A DNA stretch of 64,000 nucleotides. Origin: Pseudomaricurvus sp050633365 (GTDB taxonomy: Bacteria; Pseudomonadota; Gammaproteobacteria; Pseudomonadales; Cellvibrionaceae). The DNA lies in assembly GCA_050633365.1 (NCBI GenBank), contig JBOEGJ010000002.1, positions 62,001-126,000 on the forward strand, written 5' to 3'. Positions 8,889-17,290 of this stretch are shown one piece after another. A program made the translations under genes and the position numbers. Numbering within the stretch: position 1 is the first letter of the stretch; every line of letters starts with the position of its first letter. The notes beneath the pieces were generated by a model. It was given only the letters and a program-made list of their open reading frames with translations. It did no database searches and was not told the DNA's origin.

Positions 8889-10097
8889 ATGTGTTTCCGT
8901 GTCAACCGGGTCTTACTTTCATCACTCACCGCTTTAGGTATGAGTCTCGCCGCTCCACTACTCTGGGCCGACTCCCTACTCAATGGTCTTGCCATCCATA
9001 AAGAGCTCAATAAAGAGCAATTTATCGGAGCGCTCTACAGCGACACCCTATCTAACGACGCCTCTGGACTCATGGCGAGCACCGGCGCCAAGCGCATGGA
9101 GCTCAAAGTTGTCGCCAAACGCCTGTCGGCGAGACGACTCAACTCCATGTGGATTGAAGGTATGGCGATCAACAACCCTACCTCGCTATTGTCCGACCAA
9201 GCACAAAGTATGGTGGCATTCACCGCTCTAGTAAAACGCTCACTTCGCGCTGGCGATGTACTGAGCATTCGCGGCTCAGGCGATATCACCACCGTCACCT
9301 TAAATGATATCGAACTGGGCAAAATTGAGTCAGAACAGTTCTTCGATATGGTAATGCGCACTTGGATTGGCAGCGTGCCTTTGTCTTCGGACTTTCGCGA
9401 CGCGATCCTTACCAATGGTAGTGTAGACACTGAACTCCTTGCTCGCTATGAAGCCATTGCGCCAACCCAAGCTCGCCGAGAGACTATCGCTAAGTGGCTC
9501 ACTCCTGCGACGCCTGCCGCGCAAGTGGCACAAGTAAAACCCGCCGCGCCCAAGCCCGTTATTGCCGCTGCGCCTGAAAAGCCCAGTATTGCCGCGCCCG
9601 TTATCCAACAACCCATTATTGCCGCAGCGCCTGCGATCGAATCTGCGCCTGAACCTGCAGCCGCCGTCCCAGCTGAGCCCGAGCCTGTGGAAGCGCCTGC
9701 CGAAGTAGCTGCCGTAGCCAATGAAGATGAGCTGCTCGACGAGGAGCTGCTCGATGAAGAAGACTATGAAGAGGATGTGCCGGTCCTAACCGCAGAATCA
9801 CTGCTCAATCGTCAGCTCTATCACTCTCAACTGCTGAAATGGACCTACAAATACATTCGCTACCCCAAAAGAGCGGTAAGCCGCGGCCATGAAGGCAGTG
9901 TTCGTGTCGCCGTGGTGATCGATCGCCAAGGCAATATTAAGAATGTGTCGGAAGTGGAATCCTCTAAGTACTCCACCTTGAATAAAGAAGCCCTTGGCGC
10001 TGTAAATCGTGCAGTGCCCTTCCCCGCCATTCCCGACGGAATCGAAGGCGATGAGTTTGCTTTCTCGCTACCGATTGTATTTCGCCTACCTAAATAA
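8889..10097 (+). CDS. Secreted chalcone isomerase-like domain fused to TonB C-terminal domain
   Basis: A 402-residue exported protein. A signal peptide (about 1-27, ending in LLWA-DS) precedes a chalcone isomerase-like domain at about 30-175, recognisable from LLNGLAIHKELNKEQFIGAL and TGAKRMELKVVAKRL. A Pro/Ala-rich linker (about 210-280) and a strongly acidic patch (NEDELLDEELLDEEDYEED) follow. Residues about 310-402 form a TonB C-terminal domain: YPKRAVSRGHEGSVRVAVVI, then FPAIPDGI and FSLPIVFRLPK. Unlike real TonB there is no uncleaved anchor with a short periplasmic tether. The CHI-like half probably binds a hydrophobic or fatty-acid-like ligand rather than catalysing flavonoid chemistry; this is inference. 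A terminator follows 24 bp after the stop. Confidence 0.85.
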   Translation: MCFRVNRVLLSSLTALGMSLAAPLLWADSLLNGLAIHKELNKEQFIGALYSDTLSNDASGLMASTGAKRMELKVVAKRLSARRLNSMWIEGMAINNPTSLLSDQAQSMVAFTALVKRSLRAGDVLSIRGSGDITTVTLNDIELGKIESEQFFDMVMRTWIGSVPLSSDFRDAILTNGSVDTELLARYEAIAPTQARRETIAKWLTPATPAAQVAQVKPAAPKPVIAAAPEKPSIAAPVIQQPIIAAAPAIESAPEPAAAVPAEPEPVEAPAEVAAVANEDELLDEELLDEEDYEEDVPVLTAESLLNRQLYHSQLLKWTYKYIRYPKRAVSRGHEGSVRVAVVIDRQGNIKNVSEVESSKYSTLNKEALGAVNRAVPFPAIPDGIEGDEFAFSLPIVFRLPK

Positions 10098-10120
10098 GCC
10101 GTTTCAATCGCCCAATAAAA

Positions 10121-10154
10121 AAGGCCATGCTTTATCGACAGCATGGCCTTTTTT
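10121..10154 (+). terminator. Rho-independent terminator, usable from both sides
   Basis: AAGGCCATGCT (10121-10131) pairs perfectly with AGCATGGCCTT (10140-10150) around an 8-nt loop, followed by a T-run. An A-run just before the left arm gives a T-run on the minus strand too, suiting the convergent neighbours at 10097 and 10217. Confidence 0.92.
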
Positions 10155-10188
10155 GGTTGTGGACACCTCATTGGTTGTAGACACCTCA
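10153..10188. repeat. 18-bp tandem duplication after the terminator
   Basis: Two adjacent copies of TTGGTTGTGGACACCTCA (10153-10170, 10171-10188) differ at one base (G/A). The array starts within the T-run of the terminator hairpin and ends before the convergent DUF1820 gene. It looks like a recent replication-slippage duplication. Confidence 0.85.
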
Positions 10189-10216
10189 TAGGCCTCCGCA
10201 ATAGTGCTGGTCGCCG

Positions 10217-10555
10217 TTATTCGCCGTTACTCGGAGGCGTCATACCACCGGGAAACGGAAACTGAGCAACCTTGTCGCCAGCTTTCAAATCGATTACTTT
10301 CACATCCCCTTCTTTTTCGACCTCGTCGATGCGAATAATCGCCTGCATGGGAATGTAAGAGCGCGATACATTGGCAAACTCAGTTTTGAGCTTCTCTTCG
10401 GCAGGATCGACAATCATCTGGGATTGCTCACCAAAAACGAAACTCTCCACCTCGATGAAGCCGTACATATCACTCTGGTAAATCGCCCGAGCGTAGACTT
10501 CATAGACTTGATTTTGGTTATAAAAAATCACCTTATAAATGGGTTTGTCTGACAT
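10217..10555 (-). CDS. DUF1820 family protein
   Basis: A 112-residue soluble protein, IYKVIFYNQNQVYEVYARAI at the N-terminus and SYIPMQAIIRIDEVEKEG in the middle, closing with a Gly/Pro-rich FPFPGGMTPPSNGE. This matches the DUF1820 family of short gammaproteobacterial proteins, which I recall lying beside miaB in pseudomonads; here it is divergent from miaB. No catalytic motif is visible and the family has no established function that I know of. Confidence 0.85.
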   Translation of the reverse strand: MSDKPIYKVIFYNQNQVYEVYARAIYQSDMYGFIEVESFVFGEQSQMIVDPAEEKLKTEFANVSRSYIPMQAIIRIDEVEKEGDVKVIDLKAGDKVAQFPFPGGMTPPSNGE

Positions 10556-10690
10556 AGAGCTGTATTCATCCTCGAAAAATCAGTTTCGATCACCCGCAGA
10601 ACGCTGGGGTGAAAACGACAAGCCGTGCAGGGTAGCATAAATCGCCCGAATTATTGCCTCTCACTTATGGGCAAGCCGAGCTTGCGCCGC

Positions 10691-10696
10691 TATAAT
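10691..10696 (+). promoter_or_regulatory. -10 element of the miaB promoter
   Basis: A perfect TATAAT in a GC-rich context lies 47 bases before the miaB ATG at 10743. The in-frame ATG at 10695 overlaps this hexamer and is therefore unlikely to be the translation start. No good -35 match is seen at the standard distance. Confidence 0.5.
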
Positions 10697-10742
10697 GCGC
10701 GGCTCACTCTATTTTGACCAATTTTTGTGCAACAGGTATTTC

Positions 10743-12119
10743 ATGGCGGAATCGGCGGAAAAGCCCACTAAACAGACAAAAAAGCTGTTTATTCAAACTC
10801 ACGGCTGTCAGATGAACGAATACGACTCCAATCGTATGCGCGACCTGCTCGGTGAATCTCATCAAATGGTACCCACCGACGACCCCAGCGAAGCGGACGT
10901 GTTGTTGGTCAACACCTGTTCGATCCGTGAAAAAGCCCAAGAAAAGCTGTTTCATCAACTGGGCCGTTGGAAGCACTTTAAAGAGAAAAACCCCGACTTG
11001 GTCATCGGTGTCGGTGGCTGCGTGGCCAGCCAAGAAGGCGAAGCTATCGCGAAACGCGCGCCATTTGTCGACCTTATTTTTGGCCCACAGACCCTGCATC
11101 GACTGCCCGAAATGATGGAAACCCCCACCAATAACGGCGCCGTTATTGTGGATATCAGCTTTCCCGAAATTGAGAAATTCGACAACTTACCTGAACCTGA
11201 AGCCGACGGTGTCAGCGCCTTTGTCTCGATCATGGAAGGCTGCTCTAAATACTGCACCTTTTGCGTCGTGCCCTATACCCGCGGCGAAGAAGTTAGCCGC
11301 CCGGTAGCCGACGTACTCCACGAAGTAGCTCACTTAGCGGCTCAAGGTGTACGTGAAGTGAATTTACTGGGGCAAAATGTTAACGCCTATCGCGCCGAAG
11401 GCACTGATGGTGCCATGGTTGATCTGGCCGAACTGATTACTTATGTCGCCGCTATCGACGGTATCGACCGCATTCGCTTCACCACCTCGCACCCAGTCGA
11501 ATTTTCAGACAGTCTGATCGACGTCTACGGCGAAGTACCCGAGCTGGTCAGCCATTTACACTTACCGGTTCAAAGTGGCTCAGACCGCATTTTGATGGCC
11601 ATGAAACGCGGTCATACAGCACTCGAATACAAGTCGAAAATGCGCCGTCTGAAAAAAATTCGCCCCGACATCTGCTTTAGCTCCGACTTTATCATCGGCT
11701 TCCCCGGTGAAACCGATGCCGACTTCGAAGCCACCATGAACCTGATCCAAGATATCGGCTTTGATCTATCCTTCAGCTTTATCTATTCACCTCGCCCGGG
11801 CACTCCAGCGGCAGACCTGCCAGATGAGACCCCAGAGCAAGTGAAAAAGGATCGCTTAAAGCTCCTGCAGCAAAGAATCAATCAACAGGCGCAAGATATC
11901 GGGCGCCGCATGGTGGGCAATACCGAACGGGTATTGGTCAGCGGTTACTCGAAAAAAGACCCAGGGCAACTCTCTGGGCGCACAGAAAACAATCGCGTGG
12001 TGAACTTCCGCTGCGACACGCCAGAGCTGATCGGTAAGTTTGCCGACATTCTCATTGAAGAGGCACTGCCCAACTCCTTGCGAGGCACCTTGCTGAGCTC
12101 TGAGTTAGATGATGCATAA
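10743..12119 (+). CDS. miaB: tRNA-2-methylthio-N6-dimethylallyladenosine synthase
   Basis: Radical-SAM methylthiotransferase that adds the 2-methylthio group to i6A37 in tRNAs reading UNN codons. The 458-residue protein has the usual three parts. The N-terminal UPF0004 domain has three cluster cysteines in THGCQMNEYD (C22), LVNTCSIREKAQEK and GVGGCVAS. The radical SAM core has C167, C171 and C174 in GCSKYCTFCVVP. A C-terminal TRAM domain follows (VLVSGYSKKDPGQLSGRTEN). The ATG at 10743 has AGG six bases upstream and is chosen over an in-frame ATG at 10695 that lies in the promoter. It leads the block miaB-phoH-ybeY-corC-lnt, a standard gammaproteobacterial order. Confidence 0.97.
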   Translation: MAESAEKPTKQTKKLFIQTHGCQMNEYDSNRMRDLLGESHQMVPTDDPSEADVLLVNTCSIREKAQEKLFHQLGRWKHFKEKNPDLVIGVGGCVASQEGEAIAKRAPFVDLIFGPQTLHRLPEMMETPTNNGAVIVDISFPEIEKFDNLPEPEADGVSAFVSIMEGCSKYCTFCVVPYTRGEEVSRPVADVLHEVAHLAAQGVREVNLLGQNVNAYRAEGTDGAMVDLAELITYVAAIDGIDRIRFTTSHPVEFSDSLIDVYGEVPELVSHLHLPVQSGSDRILMAMKRGHTALEYKSKMRRLKKIRPDICFSSDFIIGFPGETDADFEATMNLIQDIGFDLSFSFIYSPRPGTPAADLPDETPEQVKKDRLKLLQQRINQQAQDIGRRMVGNTERVLVSGYSKKDPGQLSGRTENNRVVNFRCDTPELIGKFADILIEEALPNSLRGTLLSSELDDA

Positions 12120-12176
12120 ACAGGCGCTCTGTTAGAACGCAATAGCCGAAGCCCGCCCTTTCCCCCACCGAGGGAT

Positions 12177-13259
12177 TTGGGTAGGCTGACGGTACACCGA
12201 TTCATTAAGGATGGCTTCACAAACATTTTGGATATTTCTGCCCCCGAGCAAACCGCGCTCACCCTCGAACTCACCCCCAACGACACTCGCCGACTGGCCA
12301 CCCTTTGCGGACAGTTTGACGAACACCTGCGACACATTGAACGCCGGCTAAACATTGAGATTCGCAACCGAGGCAATCAATTTTCCCTGAGCGGAGAATC
12401 TTCGAGCATCCAAAATGCTGCCGAACTGCTGAAATCACTCTATCGCGATACAGATCAAAGCTCGGACCTAACTCCCGACGAAATCCATTTAGCGCTGCAG
12501 CACTCTCAATCTGAGACCAACCACGAGTCCGCCATGTCAGAAGCCCAGAATTCGAACGCCCCGCAAACCGAACAGATTCAGCCGCTCACGCTGATTCGCA
12601 CCAAAAAATGCACGGTCAAGCCCCGAGGGGCGCACCAGCAACTGTATGTGCGCGCGGTACAAACCAATGACATCAACTTTGGCGTTGGTCCTGCCGGTAC
12701 CGGTAAGACCTATTTGGCGGTTGCCTGCGCGGTGGAATCACTGCTCAAAGAAGAAGTTGAACGGATACTCTTGGTTCGACCCGCTGTGGAAGCCGGCGAG
12801 AAACTGGGGTTTCTTCCCGGAGACTTAGCGCAAAAAGTCGACCCCTATTTGCGCCCACTCTACGACGCCCTCTACGAGATGTTGGGCTTCGACACGGTGG
12901 GGAAACTCATTGATCGCAATGTGATTGAAGTGGCGCCATTGGCGTATATGCGCGGGCGCACCCTCAACAATTCATTCATCATTCTCGACGAAAGCCAAAA
13001 CACCACCCGCGAGCAAATGAAAATGTTTTTGACTCGCATCGGTTTTGGCTCCACCGCGGTGATCACCGGCGATCCGTCACAAATCGATTTGCCCCGAGGC
13101 CAAGCCTCTGGCCTGCGCCACGCCATTGAAGTGCTCGAAAACGTCAACGGCATTAGCTTTACGCACTTTAATGCCAAAGATGTGGTTCGCCACCCGCTAG
13201 TACAGCGTATTGTTGAGGCCTACGATGCGATGGATGATGACTCCCGCCGTGACCACTAA
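12177..13259 (+). CDS. ybeZ: PhoH-like ATPase (YbeZ)
   Basis: Cytoplasmic PhoH-family NTPase that works with the YbeY endoribonuclease in RNA and ribosome processing. Residues about 25-100 hold the small N-terminal RNA-binding region (LTPNDTRRLATLCGQFDEHLRHIERRL). The ATPase core has Walker A GVGPAGTGKTYLAVA and Walker B SFIILDESQNTT, plus GDPSQIDLPRGQASGL. The start is uncertain: conserved sequence begins near LTLELTPN, yet upstream in frame there are only TTG codons (12177, 12228) and none has a good ribosome site. GAGGGA at 12170-12175 sits too close to the TTG at 12177. The 3' end overlaps ybeY. Confidence 0.93.
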   Translation: MGRLTVHRFIKDGFTNILDISAPEQTALTLELTPNDTRRLATLCGQFDEHLRHIERRLNIEIRNRGNQFSLSGESSSIQNAAELLKSLYRDTDQSSDLTPDEIHLALQHSQSETNHESAMSEAQNSNAPQTEQIQPLTLIRTKKCTVKPRGAHQQLYVRAVQTNDINFGVGPAGTGKTYLAVACAVESLLKEEVERILLVRPAVEAGEKLGFLPGDLAQKVDPYLRPLYDALYEMLGFDTVGKLIDRNVIEVAPLAYMRGRTLNNSFIILDESQNTTREQMKMFLTRIGFGSTAVITGDPSQIDLPRGQASGLRHAIEVLENVNGISFTHFNAKDVVRHPLVQRIVEAYDAMDDDSRRDH

Positions 13260-13764
13260 CTCCTCCTGTGCCGCTGAGAAGCGTGCAAACGATAACCATA
13301 GCGCCACCGATCTCATACTGGATGTTCAACTGGCCAGCGACAGCGCGCAGCTACCCAGTGAAGAGCAACTGCGATTATGGGCCAATGCCGCACTCGCCGG
13401 CCGCAAACAAGAGGCCGAGTTAAGTGTTCGCATTGTCGATCGAGACGAGAGCCGACAACTCAACCATCAATACCGGCAAAAAGACAAACCAACTAATGTC
13501 TTATCTTTTCCCGCCGATCTGCCCAAAGAGCTCAATCTACCGCTCTTAGGTGATCTGGTCATCTGCGCACCGGTGGTCGAACAAGAAGCCGTCGAGCAAC
13601 ATAAAACGCTGCACGCCCACTGGGCGCACATGATGGTTCATGGGGTCCTACACTTACTGGGATACGACCATATCGAGGACGGCGAAGCCGAGATTATGGA
13701 GGGCCTGGAGACTCAAATTCTTACCGATGCCGGCCTGCCAGCTCCCTACGGCGATAATCACTAG
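13225..13764 (+). CDS. ybeY: Endoribonuclease YbeY
   Basis: Zinc-dependent single-strand endoribonuclease for 16S rRNA 3'-end maturation and ribosome quality control. The zinc motif HGVLHLLGYDHIED matches HGxLHLxGYDH. Other family blocks are RIVDRDESRQLNHQYRQKDKPTNVLSFP and LGDLVICAPVVEQEA. The ATG at 13225 has GAGG seven bases upstream and lies within the end of the phoH-like gene, a 35-bp overlap suggesting translational coupling. Two more in-frame ATGs follow at 13234 and 13237. The N-terminal 30 residues before LILDVQLASD are longer than in E. coli YbeY and low in complexity. Confidence 0.95.
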   Translation: MRWMMTPAVTTNSSCAAEKRANDNHSATDLILDVQLASDSAQLPSEEQLRLWANAALAGRKQEAELSVRIVDRDESRQLNHQYRQKDKPTNVLSFPADLPKELNLPLLGDLVICAPVVEQEAVEQHKTLHAHWAHMMVHGVLHLLGYDHIEDGEAEIMEGLETQILTDAGLPAPYGDNH

Positions 13765-13818
13765 TCGAGACCAATAACAAGCGCTATGAAAATCGCCCCG
13801 AAACCCGTTATTATGCCC

Positions 13819-13838
13819 CGCCAAGCGTTTGCTTGGCG
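13819..13838 (+). other. Hairpin in the corC leader, just after a TATTAT hexamer
   Basis: CGCCAAGC and GCTTGGCG form a perfect 8-bp stem around GTTT. A -10-like TATTAT lies at 13809-13814, and corC starts at 13893 after an AGGAG site. There is no T-run, so this is more likely a structured 5' leader than a terminator. Confidence 0.4.
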
Positions 13839-13892
13839 CGCCGAAGACATCGGCGTACAACGATAGATACGATCTAGGAGATCAAAACGCTC

Positions 13893-14759
13893 ATGAGCGA
13901 AGACCCGTCGAGTAGTCAACCCACTCACGACAAACGAGCCTCAGACAAAGGCTGGCTGGATAAGTTGCTAAACGCATTTTCTGCCGAACCTAAATCTCGT
14001 GCCGAATTACTCGAAATCATCAAAGAAGCCGCTGAAAATAAAGTCGTCGACGCCGAAGAGCTCGAGATCATTCAGGGCGCCCTAGACGTAGCAGACCAAC
14101 AAGTACGCGAAATCCAAGTGCCCCGCTCACAAATGGTAGTGGTCGGCATAGATGCAAAACCCGCCGACTTACTGGCCACGGTCACCGAGTCCGGCCACTC
14201 GCGCTTTCCCGTGGTCGGCGAATCCAACGACGACGTTCGCGGTATCTTGCTGGCGAAAGATCTTCTACCGCTAATACTCAACGGCATCGATGATTTCGAG
14301 ATGGAGAACATCATTCGCCCTGCGGTCATTATCCCTGAAAGTAAGCGACTGAACGTGCTATTGCGCGAGTTTCGTGAAAACCGCTACCACATGGCCATGG
14401 TCATTGATGAATACGGCGGTATCTCTGGTCTGGTTACCATCGAAGACATTCTCGAGGAAATTGTCGGAGAAATTGAAGACGAGACAGATGACGAAGGCGA
14501 AGACGCTTTCATTCGAAAAGTCTCAGACAACGATTACATCGTCAAAGCCCTCACCCCCATCGAAGAGTTCAACGAACACTTCAATTCAGGCTTCAACGAA
14601 GATGAATACGGAACCATTGGCGGCATTCTCATGGGCGCCTTTGGCCACCTGCCGCAACGCAATGAGGTCGCCGACATTGACGGCTACCAATTTCGCGTAC
14701 TCTACGCCGATAACCGCCAAATCCACTTGCTGAGACTTACGCCACCGGCGAATCAATAA
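13893..14759 (+). CDS. corC: CorC/YbeX-type CBS-domain protein
   Basis: A 288-residue cytoplasmic CBS-pair protein of the CorC/YbeX family, historically linked to magnesium/cobalt efflux and more recently to ribosome and RNA metabolism through its ybeZ-ybeY neighbours. An N-terminal helical region precedes two CBS repeats (about 70-190; VPRSQMVVVGIDAKPADLL and RPAVIIPESKRLNVLLREF, with HMAMVIDEYGGISGLVTIEDILEEIVGEI). The C-terminal CorC_HlyC domain (about 210-285) includes DEYGTIGGILMGAFGHLP. A strong ribosome site, AGGAG, precedes the ATG. The stop overlaps the lnt start (TAATG). Confidence 0.95.
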   Translation: MSEDPSSSQPTHDKRASDKGWLDKLLNAFSAEPKSRAELLEIIKEAAENKVVDAEELEIIQGALDVADQQVREIQVPRSQMVVVGIDAKPADLLATVTESGHSRFPVVGESNDDVRGILLAKDLLPLILNGIDDFEMENIIRPAVIIPESKRLNVLLREFRENRYHMAMVIDEYGGISGLVTIEDILEEIVGEIEDETDDEGEDAFIRKVSDNDYIVKALTPIEEFNEHFNSGFNEDEYGTIGGILMGAFGHLPQRNEVADIDGYQFRVLYADNRQIHLLRLTPPANQ

Positions 14760-16300
14760 TGTCATCGCTGACTCAACGGATTCGCGCCAGTCGACTGCCG
14801 CAATCGCTCAGCGCTCAATGGCGCTATCTTTTTGCTCTCGGCTCAGGCTGTTTGATGCCTTTGGCATTAGCGCCTCTAGAGCTTTGGCCCTTGGCAGCTA
14901 TCGCCCCGGCGATACTCGCCTGGCTCTGCTGGCAACAACCCAGTCGCACCTTGATTCTGACTCATTTCTTTTTTGGTTTAGGCATGTTTGGCGTCGGCAT
15001 CTCTTGGGTCTACGTCAGTATTCACGATTTCGGCAATGCACCGCTGCCACTGGCGGTATTGTTAACCGCCATCTTTGTCACCTTCTTAGCCGCCGTCTTC
15101 AGTCTTAACGGCAAGCTCTTGGGCTTGACCCCTTTGCGACAAGCTCGTTCTATATCGCAATTTTTGCTGTGCTTTTGTTCTGTCTGGGTGCTGGGAGAAT
15201 GGCTTCGAAGCTGGCTACTCACGGGATTTCCCTGGCTCTATCTGGGATACAGCCAGTGGGCGACCCCTCTCGCAGGCTGGGCACCTATCACTGGGGTCTT
15301 TGGCCTTTCTTGGGCGATAGCAATCAGCGGCTGTGCATCCCTCTATATTTTGATGACACGCAAGAGAAGCGCTCAATGTTTTGCCGCTGCACTAGTGGCG
15401 GGACTATGGTTAGGCGGAGATCAACTGCAAAAAGTTCAATGGACCCACGCCAGCGCAAAAGCCATTGATGTCGCCTTAGTCCAAGCCAATATTCCCCAAG
15501 AAAAGAAATGGCAACCCGACTTTCTCATGCCGACGCTGGAGCGCTATCGCGACCTTAGCGCACAAGCTTGGAGCGCCGATTGGTTAATCTGGCCGGAAGC
15601 GGCGGTTCCCATGCTCTACCACCAAGCGACGGGCTATCTAGAACAAACTCATCAGCAAGCACTAAACACCCAAACTGCGTTGATTACAGGAATCCTCTAC
15701 GACGACCCACGGCAACGAAAGATCTATAACAGCGCCAACGGACTCGGGCTGGCCACAGGCCTCTATCACAAGACTCGTCTGGTCCCCTTTGGTGAATACG
15801 TTCCACTGGAAGATTGGCTCAGGGGCCTTATTGAGTTTTTTAACCTGCCCATGTCGGTAATTTCCCCAGGAGTGGATACACAACGGGGCCTACAAGCGGG
15901 CGATCATCGGATCGCCACCGCCATCTGCTATGAAATCGTCTACCCCGACTTAGTCGGTAAAATGGCTAAAGATAGAGAAGTGATATTAACGCTCAGTAAC
16001 GACGCTTGGTTTGGCGCCTCTTGGGGGCCGCTGCAACACTTGGAAATGGCTCAAATGCGCGCTCTAGAAACCGGTCGCTACGTAATTCGGGCGACTAATA
16101 ACGGGATCAGCGCCATCATTTCTAATAATGGTCATCCACAGCAAAAAAGCACGCAGTTCGTACAGGAAGTCTTGCGAGGGGATGTGGTACCTATGGTTGG
16201 CACTACGCCATTTATGCGCTGGGGAAGCGCTCTGGTGATCGGGCTCTGCGCCCTAGTGCTAGGCCTGTGCGCGGCGCTGAACTATCGAAACAGCCCCTAA
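14759..16300 (+). CDS. lnt: Apolipoprotein N-acyltransferase
   Basis: Inner-membrane enzyme that adds the third acyl chain to the N-terminal cysteine of lipoproteins, the last step before Lol sorting. The 513-residue protein has several membrane helices in the first 210 residues, then a periplasmic nitrilase-type domain and a final helix (about 485-505). The catalytic triad is intact: Glu280 in IWPEAAVP, Lys338 in YHKTRLVPFGEY and Cys390 in AICYEIVYPDL. The ATG overlaps the corC stop in TAATG, so translation is coupled. Lnt supports the several lipoproteins encoded in this window (17598, 24438, 37329, 53577, 55486). Confidence 0.97.
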   Translation: MSSLTQRIRASRLPQSLSAQWRYLFALGSGCLMPLALAPLELWPLAAIAPAILAWLCWQQPSRTLILTHFFFGLGMFGVGISWVYVSIHDFGNAPLPLAVLLTAIFVTFLAAVFSLNGKLLGLTPLRQARSISQFLLCFCSVWVLGEWLRSWLLTGFPWLYLGYSQWATPLAGWAPITGVFGLSWAIAISGCASLYILMTRKRSAQCFAAALVAGLWLGGDQLQKVQWTHASAKAIDVALVQANIPQEKKWQPDFLMPTLERYRDLSAQAWSADWLIWPEAAVPMLYHQATGYLEQTHQQALNTQTALITGILYDDPRQRKIYNSANGLGLATGLYHKTRLVPFGEYVPLEDWLRGLIEFFNLPMSVISPGVDTQRGLQAGDHRIATAICYEIVYPDLVGKMAKDREVILTLSNDAWFGASWGPLQHLEMAQMRALETGRYVIRATNNGISAIISNNGHPQQKSTQFVQEVLRGDVVPMVGTTPFMRWGSALVIGLCALVLGLCAALNYRNSP

Positions 16301-16337
16301 CGCGGCCAATGTCACAATTGCCGCTGAGGCGCGCCGT

Positions 16338-16748
16338 CTAGCAGGCTAAAGAGATGCCATCTTCGACTACCGCAACGCGATCGTCATTGGTAATCACCTT
16401 GCGTACCGCCAACTCCTCATCGAGATTGTGCAATATCTTGAAGGTGTAACTCGCCACTTCATTCACATTCCAAGTCACCTCAAAACGCCCAAAGGCACTG
16501 CCCTGTGGCGAGACGATGTGTCGAACAAAAGTGGTATTGGCAATATCGAGATCAAAAAATCCAACCAATTGCCCCAAGATGGCCGCGGTATTGCGAGCAA
16601 TGACCGAGCGGTGAACACCTTCACCATCGCCGATAAAAACAGTGTGGCCAGAAGGCCCGTGGAAGAACGACAAGGTGATCAACAAGGGCTCGCCATCGCG
16701 ATCTTGAAGCTCGATGGGGGTCATATCGGGCAATAAGTTTTTGTTCAC
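16338..16748 (-). CDS. Hypothetical protein
   Basis: A 136-residue soluble protein, not recognised. It opens VNKNLLPDMTPIELQDRDGE and contains ITLSFFHGPSGHTVFIGDGE and FGRFEVTWNVNEVASY. The GTG at 16748 is preferred as the start because AGAGGA lies six bases upstream; an upstream ATG at 16763 has no ribosome site and overlaps the sequence that would serve as one. It converges with lnt and is followed, in gene order on the minus strand, after another unknown gene at 16883-17290 with a 134-bp gap, so the two may be co-transcribed. Confidence 0.65.
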   Translation of the reverse strand: MNKNLLPDMTPIELQDRDGEPLLITLSFFHGPSGHTVFIGDGEGVHRSVIARNTAAILGQLVGFFDLDIANTTFVRHIVSPQGSAFGRFEVTWNVNEVASYTFKILHNLDEELAVRKVITNDDRVAVVEDGISLAC

Positions 16749-16882
16749 GGCAAGTCCTCTCATTTTTATCGTTATCGGGCCAGTGCATTGCGTCAAAATC
16801 AACAAGGCAGCAGACACTCTACTGACAACCTCAGCCGATTTCTAGGGTTTTCCGTCAACAAATATTACAACTGGCAATAACC

Positions 16883-17290
16883 CTACGCGACGCAGGGAAT
16901 ACTTTTGGCGTTAATGGAGAAGGTTTCACCCTTTTCAAGGAGAGGTTTTAGGATACGCTCTTCGAGGGCTGGATTGACCGAATAGTTCTTGCCATGCAGT
17001 GGAGATTGCCCCACCCACTGAAAACTCCAACGTAACCACTCGGGCTCTTCACCAGGCTGACACTGAAAGAAATCGACACTCGCGGGATCAACAGCCAGCT
17101 TTTGTATCACTTGATGGGCCAACTGTTCTGCGCTCTTGCTCATTTGACGAGCCGGCAAATCGGGCGTCGCTTGCAAGATAACGCTATAGCGTCCGTTATA
17201 GAACAGACATTGGATGTTTACGGGGATAAGACGTCCGATACGGTTTTGCAACAGCACAGACTCCACCTGTAGGGAGTTCGAGATAGTCAT
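16883..17290 (-). CDS. Hypothetical protein
   Basis: A 135-residue soluble protein, not recognised. It begins MTISNSLQVESVLLQNRIGR, followed by two strands (VNIQCLFYNGRYSVILQA) and an acidic helical region, ending in AKSIPCVA. No signal peptide, membrane segment or catalytic motif is visible. An AT-rich stretch with an inverted repeat (17318-17346) lies 30-55 bp upstream and may regulate it. The next minus-strand gene (16338-16748) is also unknown. Confidence 0.65.
   Translation of the reverse strand: MTISNSLQVESVLLQNRIGRLIPVNIQCLFYNGRYSVILQATPDLPARQMSKSAEQLAHQVIQKLAVDPASVDFFQCQPGEEPEWLRWSFQWVGQSPLHGKNYSVNPALEERILKPLLEKGETFSINAKSIPCVA

Noticed and set aside
10695..10742. Upstream in-frame ATG for miaB at 10695
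   Set aside because: It overlaps the TATAAT promoter hexamer and has no ribosome site; the ATG at 10743 has AGG at proper spacing and starts near the conserved N-terminus.
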